DNA of 64,000 nucleotides from Candidatus Zhuqueibacterota bacterium (GCA_014728115.1 WJME01000336.1:1-64000); one strand, 5' to 3'; counted from the first letter of the stretch, positions 51,522-61,404 are shown. The notes: generated by a model from the letters alone, not told the origin. Numbers and translations are program-made.

Positions 51522-53282
51522 TCACAACTCGATCTCTTTACCCAAAATCCCTCCGCGGACAGAATCAACCCTGATCATCGCACGGTCATTTCCCTTGACG
51601 ATCCATCGTACCTGCACCGTGTCCATACCCTTGATCGTTTCCACGTGGAGGGTCCCGGGATGGTGGGTCTGTTCCTGTACATGTTTGAGGTATGGATCGA
51701 GAACTGTGAATCCGGTGATCACCTGCATGTCATCCCCGGTTATCGAGACGCGATCCGGAAGAGTAATGCCGTTTTTCACATCCCAGTCCGAGCGGGTAGG
51801 AATGATGCGCTGATTATGCACAATAACATCGACTTGCAACAGCCCATCTTTCAGCTCTTTTACATGTACGGAATCGATGGCGAGTTTGGGCATCTGGTCG
51901 GCATGAAACAGGGTAAAGGCCATATTGCGATGGCACATCTCTTCGATCAGAAACGATGGAGCTGTGCGCGTCCAGTTCTTTTTGACACCCCCAATCTCGA
52001 TCTTGCCATATTGTGGATGGTCGATGGGCGTCCATTCGACAATCCCTTCCCCAAAGAGCAGCAGGCGGTCGAAACGATAGACATCTTTTTGGCGACCGAA
52101 CCAGCCCTGTTCGTTGTTTTCATCCTTGAACATATTCAGGGAACTCCACAGTTCGTTCGTGAATGTATAGATTCCCCGGCCGCCATAGAGCCAGTCCAGT
52201 TCCCCGCCGACCGCAGAATACATGTCTTTATATAGCACGACATAGCGATAAAACGGCAAGATTTCCTCACCCTTTTGGGCCAAAAAATCATAAATCTGCG
52301 TATCTTCACGGGTATAGACCTCGGTATCGGCTTTGCTGCCCGGTCCCCGAACAAACATACCGCCCGAGTTGTGATAGGACTGGGCTCCGGCAATATTGGG
52401 GTGGTCGACGACAAATTCGGCCACAGCCCGGTTTTCAGGAATGGAGAACGGATACTGATCCGACCCGTATTGAATATATTCCGGCACCCAGCTAAACGCC
52501 CAGTTGCGGTTAGGATCATAGTACCCTGGCCCATCTTCATTGATCCGGCCATCGCCGTCGTTATCCTTGCCTTCCCATCCCAGGATCGTATACTTGCCGG
52601 GCTGGTCCGGCTCAGCTCGCTTGAGCATGCGCGGGTGTTCGGGATCCTCGATATATCGCCCGGCTGGATCGAGCTTGCGCATCTGAACGATCGAGCCGTC
52701 ATTGTTCAGGTCATCATAGCCGTCTTCATCTACCAGGCCATCGCCGTCATCATCTCTGGGCAGCATCCCCGAACGGGGTGAATGAGGGGTATTGGGATGG
52801 TGGATAAACCAGTCCCGCGCATCGGGATTGATCGTAGGCACGATATAAAACACGACCCGGTCGAGCAGGTCGGTGATCCACTCGATTTTGCCATATGACT
52901 CGGTCAGATACCATGCGGTATACAGCGCCACCTCGCTGCCCTGAATCTCGTTCGAATGAATATTGCCATCGATATAGAATCCGGGTTTGTTTTCGGGGTT
53001 TCCGCCCTGTTTAGAGGTCACCGTAAGCAGATAAAGAGGCTGGCCTTGAACAGATTCACCGATCGTAGAACGCGATACCAGATCCGGATAAGCAATGGCG
53101 ATGCGTTCGCCAATGTCGGCCAGTTCCTGAGAGTCATAATAGCGATTCCACACGATACTGACTTTTGGGTCATTGGGCGCACCCATGGCCTTGAAGCTGC
53201 TCTGCACCGGCACCTGATTTTGGGCCAGGGCCAGGCTGGCCAGTAGAAAAAGTATGCTCGAAATATATGTGAATGTTTTCAT
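51522..53282 (-). CDS. M14-family zinc carboxypeptidase, secreted, with EF-hand-like Ca loops
   Basis: Signal peptide MKTFTYISSILFLLASLALA; GNIHSNEIQGSEV (HxxE), DPNRNWAFSW, SYHNSGGMFV (third His); DDDGDGLVDEDGYDDLNNDG inserts. Confidence 0.88.
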   Translation of the reverse strand: MKTFTYISSILFLLASLALAQNQVPVQSSFKAMGAPNDPKVSIVWNRYYDSQELADIGERIAIAYPDLVSRSTIGESVQGQPLYLLTVTSKQGGNPENKPGFYIDGNIHSNEIQGSEVALYTAWYLTESYGKIEWITDLLDRVVFYIVPTINPDARDWFIHHPNTPHSPRSGMLPRDDDGDGLVDEDGYDDLNNDGSIVQMRKLDPAGRYIEDPEHPRMLKRAEPDQPGKYTILGWEGKDNDGDGRINEDGPGYYDPNRNWAFSWVPEYIQYGSDQYPFSIPENRAVAEFVVDHPNIAGAQSYHNSGGMFVRGPGSKADTEVYTREDTQIYDFLAQKGEEILPFYRYVVLYKDMYSAVGGELDWLYGGRGIYTFTNELWSSLNMFKDENNEQGWFGRQKDVYRFDRLLLFGEGIVEWTPIDHPQYGKIEIGGVKKNWTRTAPSFLIEEMCHRNMAFTLFHADQMPKLAIDSVHVKELKDGLLQVDVIVHNQRIIPTRSDWDVKNGITLPDRVSITGDDMQVITGFTVLDPYLKHVQEQTHHPGTLHVETIKGMDTVQVRWIVKGNDRAMIRVDSVRGGILGKEIEL

Positions 53283-53325
53283 AAAATCCTCATTTGATCT
53301 CATCATAAATCCTGACAACAACCGG

Positions 53326-54981
53326 CTAGTCATTTTTCAGTTCCAACAGATATTCAGCACGACCTGCAGCAGGCGATTCGGCCAGCAACCGGAGATCGTT
53401 TTGACGGGTTTGCAGTACCCACTCTATTTTGTCGTGGCTGCTGAACCCCTCCAGCCGGTCGAGCGTCAGTCGCTCCTGGCCGCTGATCAGACGGCCACCG
53501 GACGGCAGCTCGATGCTGACTCTGATCTTGGGCACCCATTTCATACGGCTGCCGATCTCGCTGGCTGTGGGCAAAAAACCACTGTTATGCAGAACCGCTT
53601 CGATACGGTAGACATTTTCCCCCAGAGAAACAGCGCGTACATGATCCCACTGCAGCTGTGGCCGCAAATCGACAAATTGCGACAGCAGAGATTCATGCTT
53701 TTCAGCCAGGGCATCGAGAGAATCTGCTGGAGGCACAAAACCGAAAAAGGGATGAAATCCCCCCACCCTGACCGTACGACCGGGGAAATCCTCATGTTCG
53801 ATGGATTTCCAGGCTGTAAAGCCATCGCCGATGTGCCGGCTATACTGGATCCACCGGCGTTTTTGTTGCAGATCGTTATCCTCGGTCTTGACTGAATCTT
53901 TGGAAACCTGCGGTGGCCACCACGCCGATGCCGCGACGGAATAGCGTCCGGTGTGGAAATAAGCCCATTCCGGCAGTGCCCCTTGTCCGAATTGCGCTTC
54001 CGGGGCATTCTCGGGCTTGAGAGTATCCTGGTAGAGCCGAGTCATATAACGATAATAGGAAGCGTCTGCCGCCGGGACGAGCTTGAGATCTTTTTTGACA
54101 TCGCGATCCGGTTCACCTGCGTGCTCATTTTTTTCAGCTTTCCAGGGCTCGATGAGATTGTGATGACGCGAAAATGAATACACCATAAAAATATTGGCAT
54201 GGCTGAACACAAAATCCGCCACAGCCTTGCTCTCCAACTCGCTCATCTGAAAAAGGCCGCTGTGCTTGGCGAAAAAAGGATAATCATAGGTGAAATTCTT
54301 GTTGAGATCCACCCCACCCACCGGATCTTCATCGATCTTGCCGTCTTTGTCATTGTCTTTGCCTTCGGGCAAGAGTTTATAGCGGCCGGTTTCGCCCTTT
54401 TCCTTGTCTGCTTTACGCATGATTTCGGGATAGAGAGAATCAGCCATCCACTCGCCGGCCGGGTCCTCGATCAGCATCCACGTGATCAGGCCATCACCAT
54501 CGAGGTCGTCATGCCCGTCTTCATCGATACGCGCATCTCGGTCATCGTCATAGGCATGGCCATTGATAAACGATTCGCTCTGTGGTACGGCAAAATAGGC
54601 CATGGCGGCATCAGGATTCAATCTGGGAATCCAGTAAAAGGTCACGGAATCCAACAATGCCGGATTGGATTGCAGGTTTTCCGCCCACGTTTCGATGACT
54701 CGCAAAGCGATTTCGGTGCTGGTGAGATCCGGGCCCTCGAGTCCGGAGATATATAGCACCGCCGGATGCGTCTGTGCCTCTGGTGTACCCAGAGTCAACA
54801 GCCAGATATCATGTCCCGCCGGACTCTTTGTCAGCGATTGCACGGTCATGATCTCTGTGAATCGTTCTCGCATCTGCATGACCTTTTTTGTCAGTTGCTG
54901 TTGTGTGTGGATATCCTGAGCCGTCGCAGTGACTGTCATAAGCGATAGAATCATCAGGATACCGAGCCATTTTCTGGCCAT
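53326..54981 (-). CDS. M14-like paralogue lacking the expected zinc ligands (putative pseudopeptidase), secreted
   Basis: Same architecture and Ca-loop inserts as the neighbour (DRDARIDEDGHDDLDGDGLI, KDNDKDGKIDEDPVGGVDLNKNF), but HSNE position reads EGPD and YHN position reads FSR. Confidence 0.78.
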   Translation of the reverse strand: MARKWLGILMILSLMTVTATAQDIHTQQQLTKKVMQMRERFTEIMTVQSLTKSPAGHDIWLLTLGTPEAQTHPAVLYISGLEGPDLTSTEIALRVIETWAENLQSNPALLDSVTFYWIPRLNPDAAMAYFAVPQSESFINGHAYDDDRDARIDEDGHDDLDGDGLITWMLIEDPAGEWMADSLYPEIMRKADKEKGETGRYKLLPEGKDNDKDGKIDEDPVGGVDLNKNFTYDYPFFAKHSGLFQMSELESKAVADFVFSHANIFMVYSFSRHHNLIEPWKAEKNEHAGEPDRDVKKDLKLVPAADASYYRYMTRLYQDTLKPENAPEAQFGQGALPEWAYFHTGRYSVAASAWWPPQVSKDSVKTEDNDLQQKRRWIQYSRHIGDGFTAWKSIEHEDFPGRTVRVGGFHPFFGFVPPADSLDALAEKHESLLSQFVDLRPQLQWDHVRAVSLGENVYRIEAVLHNSGFLPTASEIGSRMKWVPKIRVSIELPSGGRLISGQERLTLDRLEGFSSHDKIEWVLQTRQNDLRLLAESPAAGRAEYLLELKND

Positions 54982-55184
54982 GTTTCTTCCTTTCTGCTTG
55001 CCGATCCTGTTAGAATCAGCGGTTCTATCATCATCGGTTAATAGTTAAACGCAAAGAGAATTCAATGCTTGTATATTATTCTAGGTTGATTGTATGATTT
55101 TGCTACATTGACACATACCGTGCCTTTATTATTTAGAACTGTCGAAAATAACGACTGTACATGGAAAATACAAGGAGAAAACCC

Positions 55185-58100
55185 ATGAAAGGCCTGTTGA
55201 CCTGGCTATTCGGCTCGATTCTCCTCTCTGGCGTTTTGGCACAATCCCCTGAAAACGAATTACTTTTTTCAACGCAACATCTCGATTATGGTTCGATTCC
55301 TGTACGCGCAAAAACTTTACAATTCGTGGCCATCAAGAATCCCCATGAACACAATATCCGGATCACTGGCATCTCTACCGATCATTCCGCTTATCAGGTG
55401 AGCATTGACAGCAGTCAGATCCTGCCCCCTGTTCCGCCGCCCCTGGGGTCGCCCGTGACCCAGGCAGACTGGCTCGAACAGCCGCTGACCTTAAAGCCGG
55501 ACCAGAGCATACTCCTGACCATCACTTTTATTCCTCAGACCATCGGATCTGCCCCCGGGGAGCTGATCATTTCTACTGAAAATGACAATTATGCAATCCA
55601 AATAACCGGATACGGTTATGAAATGTGGACGACAAGATGGCAAATCTCTGCCCATGAAACAGAATGGTTCGATCAGCAGAACAGCATCCGGGGAATGGCT
55701 TTCGCAGCTCAAAAGGGACACCTCTACATTGCCGGACGAAATGCCATCCATTGTCTGGATGCCGAAACCGGCAAGCGCGTCAAAGAGATTGCACTGCCCA
55801 AAGAGATCAAGGAATCGATTCCCGGTCGTATTGTGGTTACCCGGAAAGGAAAACTCATCATCGGAAATATCGCTCCGCAGAACGACTCGTTTGTTTTGTA
55901 TACGTACGCACATGAGGATTCGCAGGCGGTCAAGATCTTTGAGGGCAAATTAAAAGGGAGAAACGGCGACGCCCTCGCTGTTCACAACAACGGAAATGAT
56001 CTCGAAATTTATGTTTCGGGACTGGACAACGAACTGGTGCATGTGCTTCGGCAGACAAAAGAGGATACTTTTTTTCTCTTGCACTCTGTTGCGTTACCCA
56101 CAGCAGGTGCGGCCGGTTATTCCATATCTCCTGCGATGGATGCTGAGCACTGCTTTATCACCGGACCGGATCAACCCCTTCGATACATCCGCAACGATGG
56201 TACCGTGCTTAAAGAGATCGACGATCACACGGGCACAACCTGTTCCTTTTTCAGTATTGAAAAAAAGAATGGTCACACACGTCAGTTTGTGGCCCTGGCC
56301 ACAGGAACCCGACCGGGAACCCAGATCATCGAATGCCTGGGCACCCCGGGTGACTCGTTGTGCAGCCTGGTGCATGCAGTGGGAGCCCCAACGTTTGCAT
56401 TTGCACAAGGTGATAATCCCCTGGGCATCGCTCAAGTGCTCTATGACTCACAATACCATCAGCTCCTGGAAATGGTCAGCAACGTGGGTGTGGCCGCATT
56501 CGACATGAAGAGCATCGAGCCGGATGCGATCATTCCCAGCGGAAGCATTGCAGGCGCAGTGTGGTCAAATCATTCACAGGAGCCCCTCACAGCCAGGCTC
56601 TATCTTGAGGATTCCCCGTTTGAGGCCTTTACCGACGAAGCCGGAAAATTCCGAATTCAGCAGGTGCCGATCGGGAACCATATCATCGTCTGCAATGCCC
56701 GGGACCATTTTCTCGTCCGGGACACTCTGCAGGTCATGGCCGACACCACGATCATTAAAAATTTTCATCTCGATATCAAGACCTATCCGCCGGTGCGATT
56801 GACCGTACAGACCCGAGCAACCGAGGCGCACCTGAGCTGGAATCTGCAGCGACCCGATACCCTGATCGCCTATCACGACGATGAACCGGCCAGCGGTTGG
56901 TTTCAGAAACAAAACCGTGCCTATGGAGTGATCTTTGACTTGCAACAGGTCCCTGGGGCGACCATCGAACAGCTCGATTTCTGTCACTATAGCTGGCAGA
57001 CACAGCAGGGTCCATACGACTATCGGGTACATCTCTTTGACTGGCAGGACTCTACACTGATCACTTCTTTCCAGCAGGTTGCGCAGGATGCCTATGCTGA
57101 GCCCAAATGGGAATATGCCATCGACCTGGGATCGCGGGAATGGGTTCCTCTGCTCGGGGTTTTTATAGAGCCGCTGAGCGGCACTCCGGATGATGCTCAT
57201 CCTGCGCTTTCAACAGATAATTCTGTTCCGGCTGTTCGCGGCACCAGCATGCTTGTCATGGATATCGAAAATCCCTTTGACAGTGTCATCGATGCTGTGG
57301 ATCAAAATCCGGGAATGGGTGATTTTCTCATGGACCTGTGGATCGATGTGCCTGATCAGCATCAAAAGGCAATTAAACAACCTGCCCCGGCAATGGCTTT
57401 TGTTGCGTCTGCGGCCAGGGGCGAAACCTCGGAACGAGGGTTGCTCAGCAGGGATATGCAGATCGTCAAGATGCCACACATGCAAACCGAACGGCTGACC
57501 GGATTTCAGTTATTCAGAGGCATCAACCAAGAGCGCCTTGAACGCTTAGCCGAGGTACCGGCGGATGAACAGAGGTTTATCGACCACAGTCCTGTGGCCG
57601 ACACGACCCTGGTCTATGGCATCAGTGCGATCTATGATATCGGCCAGAGCGACACTGTGGTTACCCCTTACCATCATCCTCCCCTGCTGCCGATCGGCGA
57701 GGCCAGAAAAGACAGTGACCTGGATTTTGTACCGGATTTTCTGGGCAACATCGTCACCGTGCACGGTACCATAACGAGTCCGAATTTTAGTCCAAGCCGC
57801 TCAAACTTTTTTCTCCAAGACAGCACAGCGGGCATCAACTTGTTTTCCGAGCATCACGACCTCACCGCCTCCTATGAGCTGGCTGCGGGAGATCAAGTCT
57901 ATATCACCGGACAAATCGCACAGGTCCGTGGACTGACACAGATGTTATTGTCCGATGCGGCCCACTTTACCCTGGTAAGCCGGGGAAACCCGTTGCCGGA
58001 TACCGTACAAACTAGCCTGTCGGTTCTGGGTGAATCGCTGGAATCGCAGTTGCTTTATATTCCGGAGCTCCGGCTCGTAAAGCCGGAGGCCTGGCCCCCG

Positions 58101-58598
58101 GAAGGACAGAACGGTTCTCTTTGGGTGACCGACGGACAGGACACCACGATCCTCTTTATCGACCGCGATACGGATCTGGACGGCTGGTCATCGCCTCCGG
58201 ACGTGTTCGGGTTGGTGGCGTTGTTGGCACAATATACACAGTCAGCACCGGCAGATGACGGATACGAGTTACGTCCCCGTTCCCGGGCGGATTTCATTCC
58301 GGTTACGGCAGTGCAAGGGGATCATGCAGAGCCGCTGGCTTTTCTTTTGATGCAAAATTATCCCAATCCGTTCAATCCACACACCGTAATCCGGTTTATG
58401 CTCCCCCAAAAAAGCCCGGTCGAACTGGCAGTCTTTGATCTCTTGGGCCGGCAGGTGCATAGGTGGTCGTCCCCTGGCTTGTCTGCGGGTGCTCACGAGC
58501 TGATCTTTGATGCGACCGGGCTGAGCAGCGGCAGTTATTTTTATCGCTTGACAGCGGGTAATTTTATACAGGTGCGCCGGATGGTGATCGTAAAATAG
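55185..58598 (+). CDS. large secreted multidomain protein with OB-fold/YhcR-like and C-terminal sorting domain
   Basis: Signal peptide MKGLLTWLFGSILLSGVLAQ; FLGNIVTVHGTITSPNFSPSRSNFFLQDSTAGINLF; C-terminal MQNYPNPFNPHTVIRFMLPQ...LSSGSYFYRLTAGNFIQVRRMVIVK. Confidence 0.82.
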   Translation: MKGLLTWLFGSILLSGVLAQSPENELLFSTQHLDYGSIPVRAKTLQFVAIKNPHEHNIRITGISTDHSAYQVSIDSSQILPPVPPPLGSPVTQADWLEQPLTLKPDQSILLTITFIPQTIGSAPGELIISTENDNYAIQITGYGYEMWTTRWQISAHETEWFDQQNSIRGMAFAAQKGHLYIAGRNAIHCLDAETGKRVKEIALPKEIKESIPGRIVVTRKGKLIIGNIAPQNDSFVLYTYAHEDSQAVKIFEGKLKGRNGDALAVHNNGNDLEIYVSGLDNELVHVLRQTKEDTFFLLHSVALPTAGAAGYSISPAMDAEHCFITGPDQPLRYIRNDGTVLKEIDDHTGTTCSFFSIEKKNGHTRQFVALATGTRPGTQIIECLGTPGDSLCSLVHAVGAPTFAFAQGDNPLGIAQVLYDSQYHQLLEMVSNVGVAAFDMKSIEPDAIIPSGSIAGAVWSNHSQEPLTARLYLEDSPFEAFTDEAGKFRIQQVPIGNHIIVCNARDHFLVRDTLQVMADTTIIKNFHLDIKTYPPVRLTVQTRATEAHLSWNLQRPDTLIAYHDDEPASGWFQKQNRAYGVIFDLQQVPGATIEQLDFCHYSWQTQQGPYDYRVHLFDWQDSTLITSFQQVAQDAYAEPKWEYAIDLGSREWVPLLGVFIEPLSGTPDDAHPALSTDNSVPAVRGTSMLVMDIENPFDSVIDAVDQNPGMGDFLMDLWIDVPDQHQKAIKQPAPAMAFVASAARGETSERGLLSRDMQIVKMPHMQTERLTGFQLFRGINQERLERLAEVPADEQRFIDHSPVADTTLVYGISAIYDIGQSDTVVTPYHHPPLLPIGEARKDSDLDFVPDFLGNIVTVHGTITSPNFSPSRSNFFLQDSTAGINLFSEHHDLTASYELAAGDQVYITGQIAQVRGLTQMLLSDAAHFTLVSRGNPLPDTVQTSLSVLGESLESQLLYIPELRLVKPEAWPPEGQNGSLWVTDGQDTTILFIDRDTDLDGWSSPPDVFGLVALLAQYTQSAPADDGYELRPRSRADFIPVTAVQGDHAEPLAFLLMQNYPNPFNPHTVIRFMLPQKSPVELAVFDLLGRQVHRWSSPGLSAGAHELIFDATGLSSGSYFYRLTAGNFIQVRRMVIVK

Positions 58599-58670
58599 GC
58601 CCGGATACATTCTTATTTTGAAATGAGCAATGAACTTGTAAAAACACGCAACCAGAGAATATGAAAATGA

Positions 58671-58760
58671 CGATCCTGGGGTCGGACCTCAGCCATCGCT
58701 AAAAAACAACAATTTAGATGATGCAATAGGCCGTTTGAACCGGTTTAATAGGCTGTTTAC
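58671..58760 (+). repeat. MITE-like repeat, truncated left copy
   Basis: CGATCCTGGGGTCGGACCTCAGC...AAAAAACAACAATTTAGATGAT...TTTGAACCGGTTTAATAGGCTG, roughly 85-90% identical by eye to 63320-63411, same orientation; no right-end TIR found. Confidence 0.75.
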
Positions 58761-59031
58761 CCGCTCTTCTTTCGTTTCAAGGCAGCGTAATTCAAATCAT
58801 TCACGACGCGATGGATCCCGGTTTACCTCTTACAAATGTTTTCCTTGCATTAAAGACATAAATTCTTTAATAATCTTATCACGCCCCAAACGCAATAATA
58901 ATCATATGGACGAGCTCAATGATTGCGATCACTAAAAACTCGCATTCATTTGTGTTCATTCGGGTTTATTCGTGGTAAAAATTGAACCGTAAATAAACTA
59001 AACCATCCCTTGACCAAACCCACTGAGAAAA

Positions 59032-59613
59032 ATGAAAGCTCGCATACAAAAACAAATCGAATTCATCCTGGAAATCGACAAGCTCAAACACATTTTGCGT
59101 CAATCCTATCTGTTACAAAATCTCCGGCGGGAAAACTCTGCCGAGCACAGCTGGCAGTTGGCACTTATGGCCATGGTGCTCGCCGAATATAGCGATGAAT
59201 CCATCGACCTGCTGCATGTGATCCGCATGGCGCTGGTGCATGATATCGTAGAGATCGATGCCGGGGATACCTACTGTTACGGCGATCAATCGGATAAATC
59301 CCAAAAGGAACAAGCAGCAGCCGAACGGTTATATGGTCTTTTGCCGGACGACCAGGCAAAAGAACTGCATGCGCTCTGGATGGAATTCGAGACCCGTGAA
59401 ACCCCGGAAGCCCGCTTTGCCGCTGCCCTGGACCGGCTCATGCCGCTGTTGCTCAATTACCACACCCAGGGCCAATCCTGGCTCGAACACGGCGTGCGCA
59501 AGGACCAGGTGCTGGAACGGAACTGCCACATCGCCGAAGGATCTAAAGAGTTATGGGACTATGCGGAAACGCTGATTCAAGATGCCGTAAAGAAGGGATT
59601 TTTGCTTGAATAG
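59032..59613 (+). CDS. HD-domain phosphohydrolase (YfbR-like)
   Basis: ENSAEHSWQLALMAMVLAEY (H), RMALVHDIVEIDAGDTYCYG (HD). Confidence 0.9.
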   Translation: MKARIQKQIEFILEIDKLKHILRQSYLLQNLRRENSAEHSWQLALMAMVLAEYSDESIDLLHVIRMALVHDIVEIDAGDTYCYGDQSDKSQKEQAAAERLYGLLPDDQAKELHALWMEFETRETPEARFAAALDRLMPLLLNYHTQGQSWLEHGVRKDQVLERNCHIAEGSKELWDYAETLIQDAVKKGFLLE

Positions 59614-59633
59614 GCAAAAGAGCAAAACTCGAT

Positions 59634-59777
59634 AATCATGATCATTTAGGACCGCTACGGCTCTGCCACCTCGGCAGTCCTCTACAATACCTGCTGGTTA
59701 TTTTAAGTTACTTTTATTTCTTATTTCAGCCACATTGTTCAGCGCCGCGGTGCCAGGATCCTGCGCGGACTCGGCAA
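59634..59777 (+). repeat. partial direct copy of a ~265-bp intergenic structured repeat
   Basis: GGACCGCTACGGCTCTG...TCAGCCACATTGTTCAGCGCCGCGGTGCCAGGATCCTGCGCGGACTCGG closely matches 59817-59960. Confidence 0.8.
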
Positions 59778-59829
59778 CATTTTCCTTTTCAGAGCCTTGG
59801 TTCTTTGATGTTCTGTAATCGTGATCATT

Positions 59830-60094
59830 GGGGACCGCTTCGGCTCTGGCCCCGCGGCCGTCCTATACATTTCCTGCTGGTTATTTTAGTTTACTTTTAT
59901 TTCTTATTTCGGCCACATTGTTCAGCGCCGCGGTGCCAGGATCCTGCGCGGGCTCGGACGCGCTTCCCCCTGGACCATGCAGAGATCCTTTTAAGCTCAG
60001 TAAAAATTTGTGCGCCTGGGTTATGATCTTGACATTCCCTAATGCATGGCCCAGGGGGCGATCGCGCCTCGCTATCATTTAGGAAAAAGCTCTA
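59830..60094 (+). repeat. full-length copy (left arm) of ~265-bp structured repeat
   Basis: Starts GGGGACCGC, ends GGAAAAAGCTCTA; internal stem CCCCCTGGACCATGCA (59966-59981) / TGCATGGCCCAGGGGG (60043-60058). Confidence 0.8.
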
Positions 60095-60276
60095 TAAATA
60101 ATGGTTCGGATGAATTGGATTTTCCCTATTGTTACCATTTTATCTCTCCCCTTTTTGTTTTTTATCACTTGATCTCTGACATTGGATATCTGATCGCCTC
60201 TAGCGAGCTTTGTCTTTGAGTAATTCTGCTCTATCCAGAAATCTGAAACCATATATTTAATATAGTGTATCGGTTG

Positions 60277-60539
60277 TAGAGCTTTTTCCCCACATTCAGC
60301 GAGGGGCGATCGCCCCCGGAGCCATGCATAGACAAGCTCAAAAGGCAAGAGGGAGATATAAAGTCCGCTGAAACAAAAGGGTATCCTGCATGGCGCAGGG
60401 GGAAGCGCCACGAGCCCGCGTAGGATCCTGGACCCGCGGCTCCTGAAGAGTATGACAAGAAAAAGAAATAAAACCAAACCAAAATGGTCATCAGGAAACA
60501 ATAAAGAATAGCCGCGGAGACAGAGCCGGAGCGGTCCCC
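60277..60539 (-). repeat. inverted, diverged full-length copy (right arm) of the ~265-bp repeat
   Basis: Starts TAGAGCTTTTTCC (inverse of 60082-60094), ends GCGGTCCCC; stem arms at 60313-60328 and 60387-60402. Confidence 0.78.
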
Positions 60540-60805
60540 AAATATCAAAGTCTGGACCTAAAAAAACACTCGACTAAAGAATAGGACTATCGACGAATCT
60601 GCAAAGGATCCTGGCACCGCCACAACTATAACTGAAAAGCAGGGGCTAAAACAGACAATTACAGGCAACACAACCCAAATAGCACCACCGGGATTGCTGC
60701 ATACAGTAAAGTTGTTTAGTAGAGTAAACAGCGAAATGAACAAACCCTCTACCTGGCATTCAATAAGAAGTATGATAAAAATTGTCAACGTTGGGAGACA
60801 GTATC

Positions 60806-61363
60806 ATGAAATTTTTAGCCAGCGTTTTGGTGACAATTCTGGGTTTTGCCGTGGCAGCGTTAATTGTCATGTATAGCGGCGCTGTCAGTGTCAGCGTGCT
60901 GGATAAACCTTCCGCATTTCAATCCTGGATTCTTTCCACAACCATGGAAAATTCGGTCAACTCTCGTGCCGGGGATATCACAGTACCAGACCTGGAAAAA
61001 GAAGTGATGATAGAAACCGGCGCTACACATTATGTGACCATGTGCCAAACATGTCACGGGGCACCTGGCGTAAATTTATCTGCAATGGCAAGGGGCCTGG
61101 AACCCATCCCCCCTTTGCTATATCACAAAGAGGAAGCCGAAGAATGGAGCGCTGCAGAAAAATTCTGGATTACCAAAAACGGAATCATGATGACTGGTAT
61201 GCCATCATGGGGCGTTACCCATTCGGATGAGGAGATATGGGCGATTGTGGCTTTCTTACAAAAGTTGCCCGGGTTGTCAGAAGCAAAGTACAAAACAATG
61301 ACGCAGAGCACAAAAACTGAATCTGGCCATTCGCATGCTGACGGCGATGGACATAGTCATTGA
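60806..61363 (+). CDS. membrane-anchored c-type cytochrome, His-rich C-terminus
   Basis: N-terminal TM; TMCQTCHGAPGVNLSAMARGLEP (CXXCH), MTGMPSWGVTHSDEEIWAIVAFLQKLPG; C-terminal GHSHADGDGHSH. Confidence 0.92.
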   Translation: MKFLASVLVTILGFAVAALIVMYSGAVSVSVLDKPSAFQSWILSTTMENSVNSRAGDITVPDLEKEVMIETGATHYVTMCQTCHGAPGVNLSAMARGLEPIPPLLYHKEEAEEWSAAEKFWITKNGIMMTGMPSWGVTHSDEEIWAIVAFLQKLPGLSEAKYKTMTQSTKTESGHSHADGDGHSH

Positions 61364-61404
61364 TGATTTGTATATCAACCGGCAAAGAAATAACCAAAGG
61401 AGGT

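Noticed and set aside
51393-52235. 280-aa plus-strand ORF
   Set aside because: Antisense to the M14 peptidase, starts in a low-complexity spacer; no recognisable domain.
59805-60082. Two overlapping small ORFs (73 and 84 aa) in the repeat region
   Set aside because: They lie entirely in the structured repeat; the equivalent frame is not kept open in all copies, so DNA/RNA-level explanation preferred.
60558-60788. 76-aa hydrophobic minus-strand ORF
   Set aside because: Overlaps the degraded repeat copy and runs antisense to the start of the cytochrome locus; no supporting motif.
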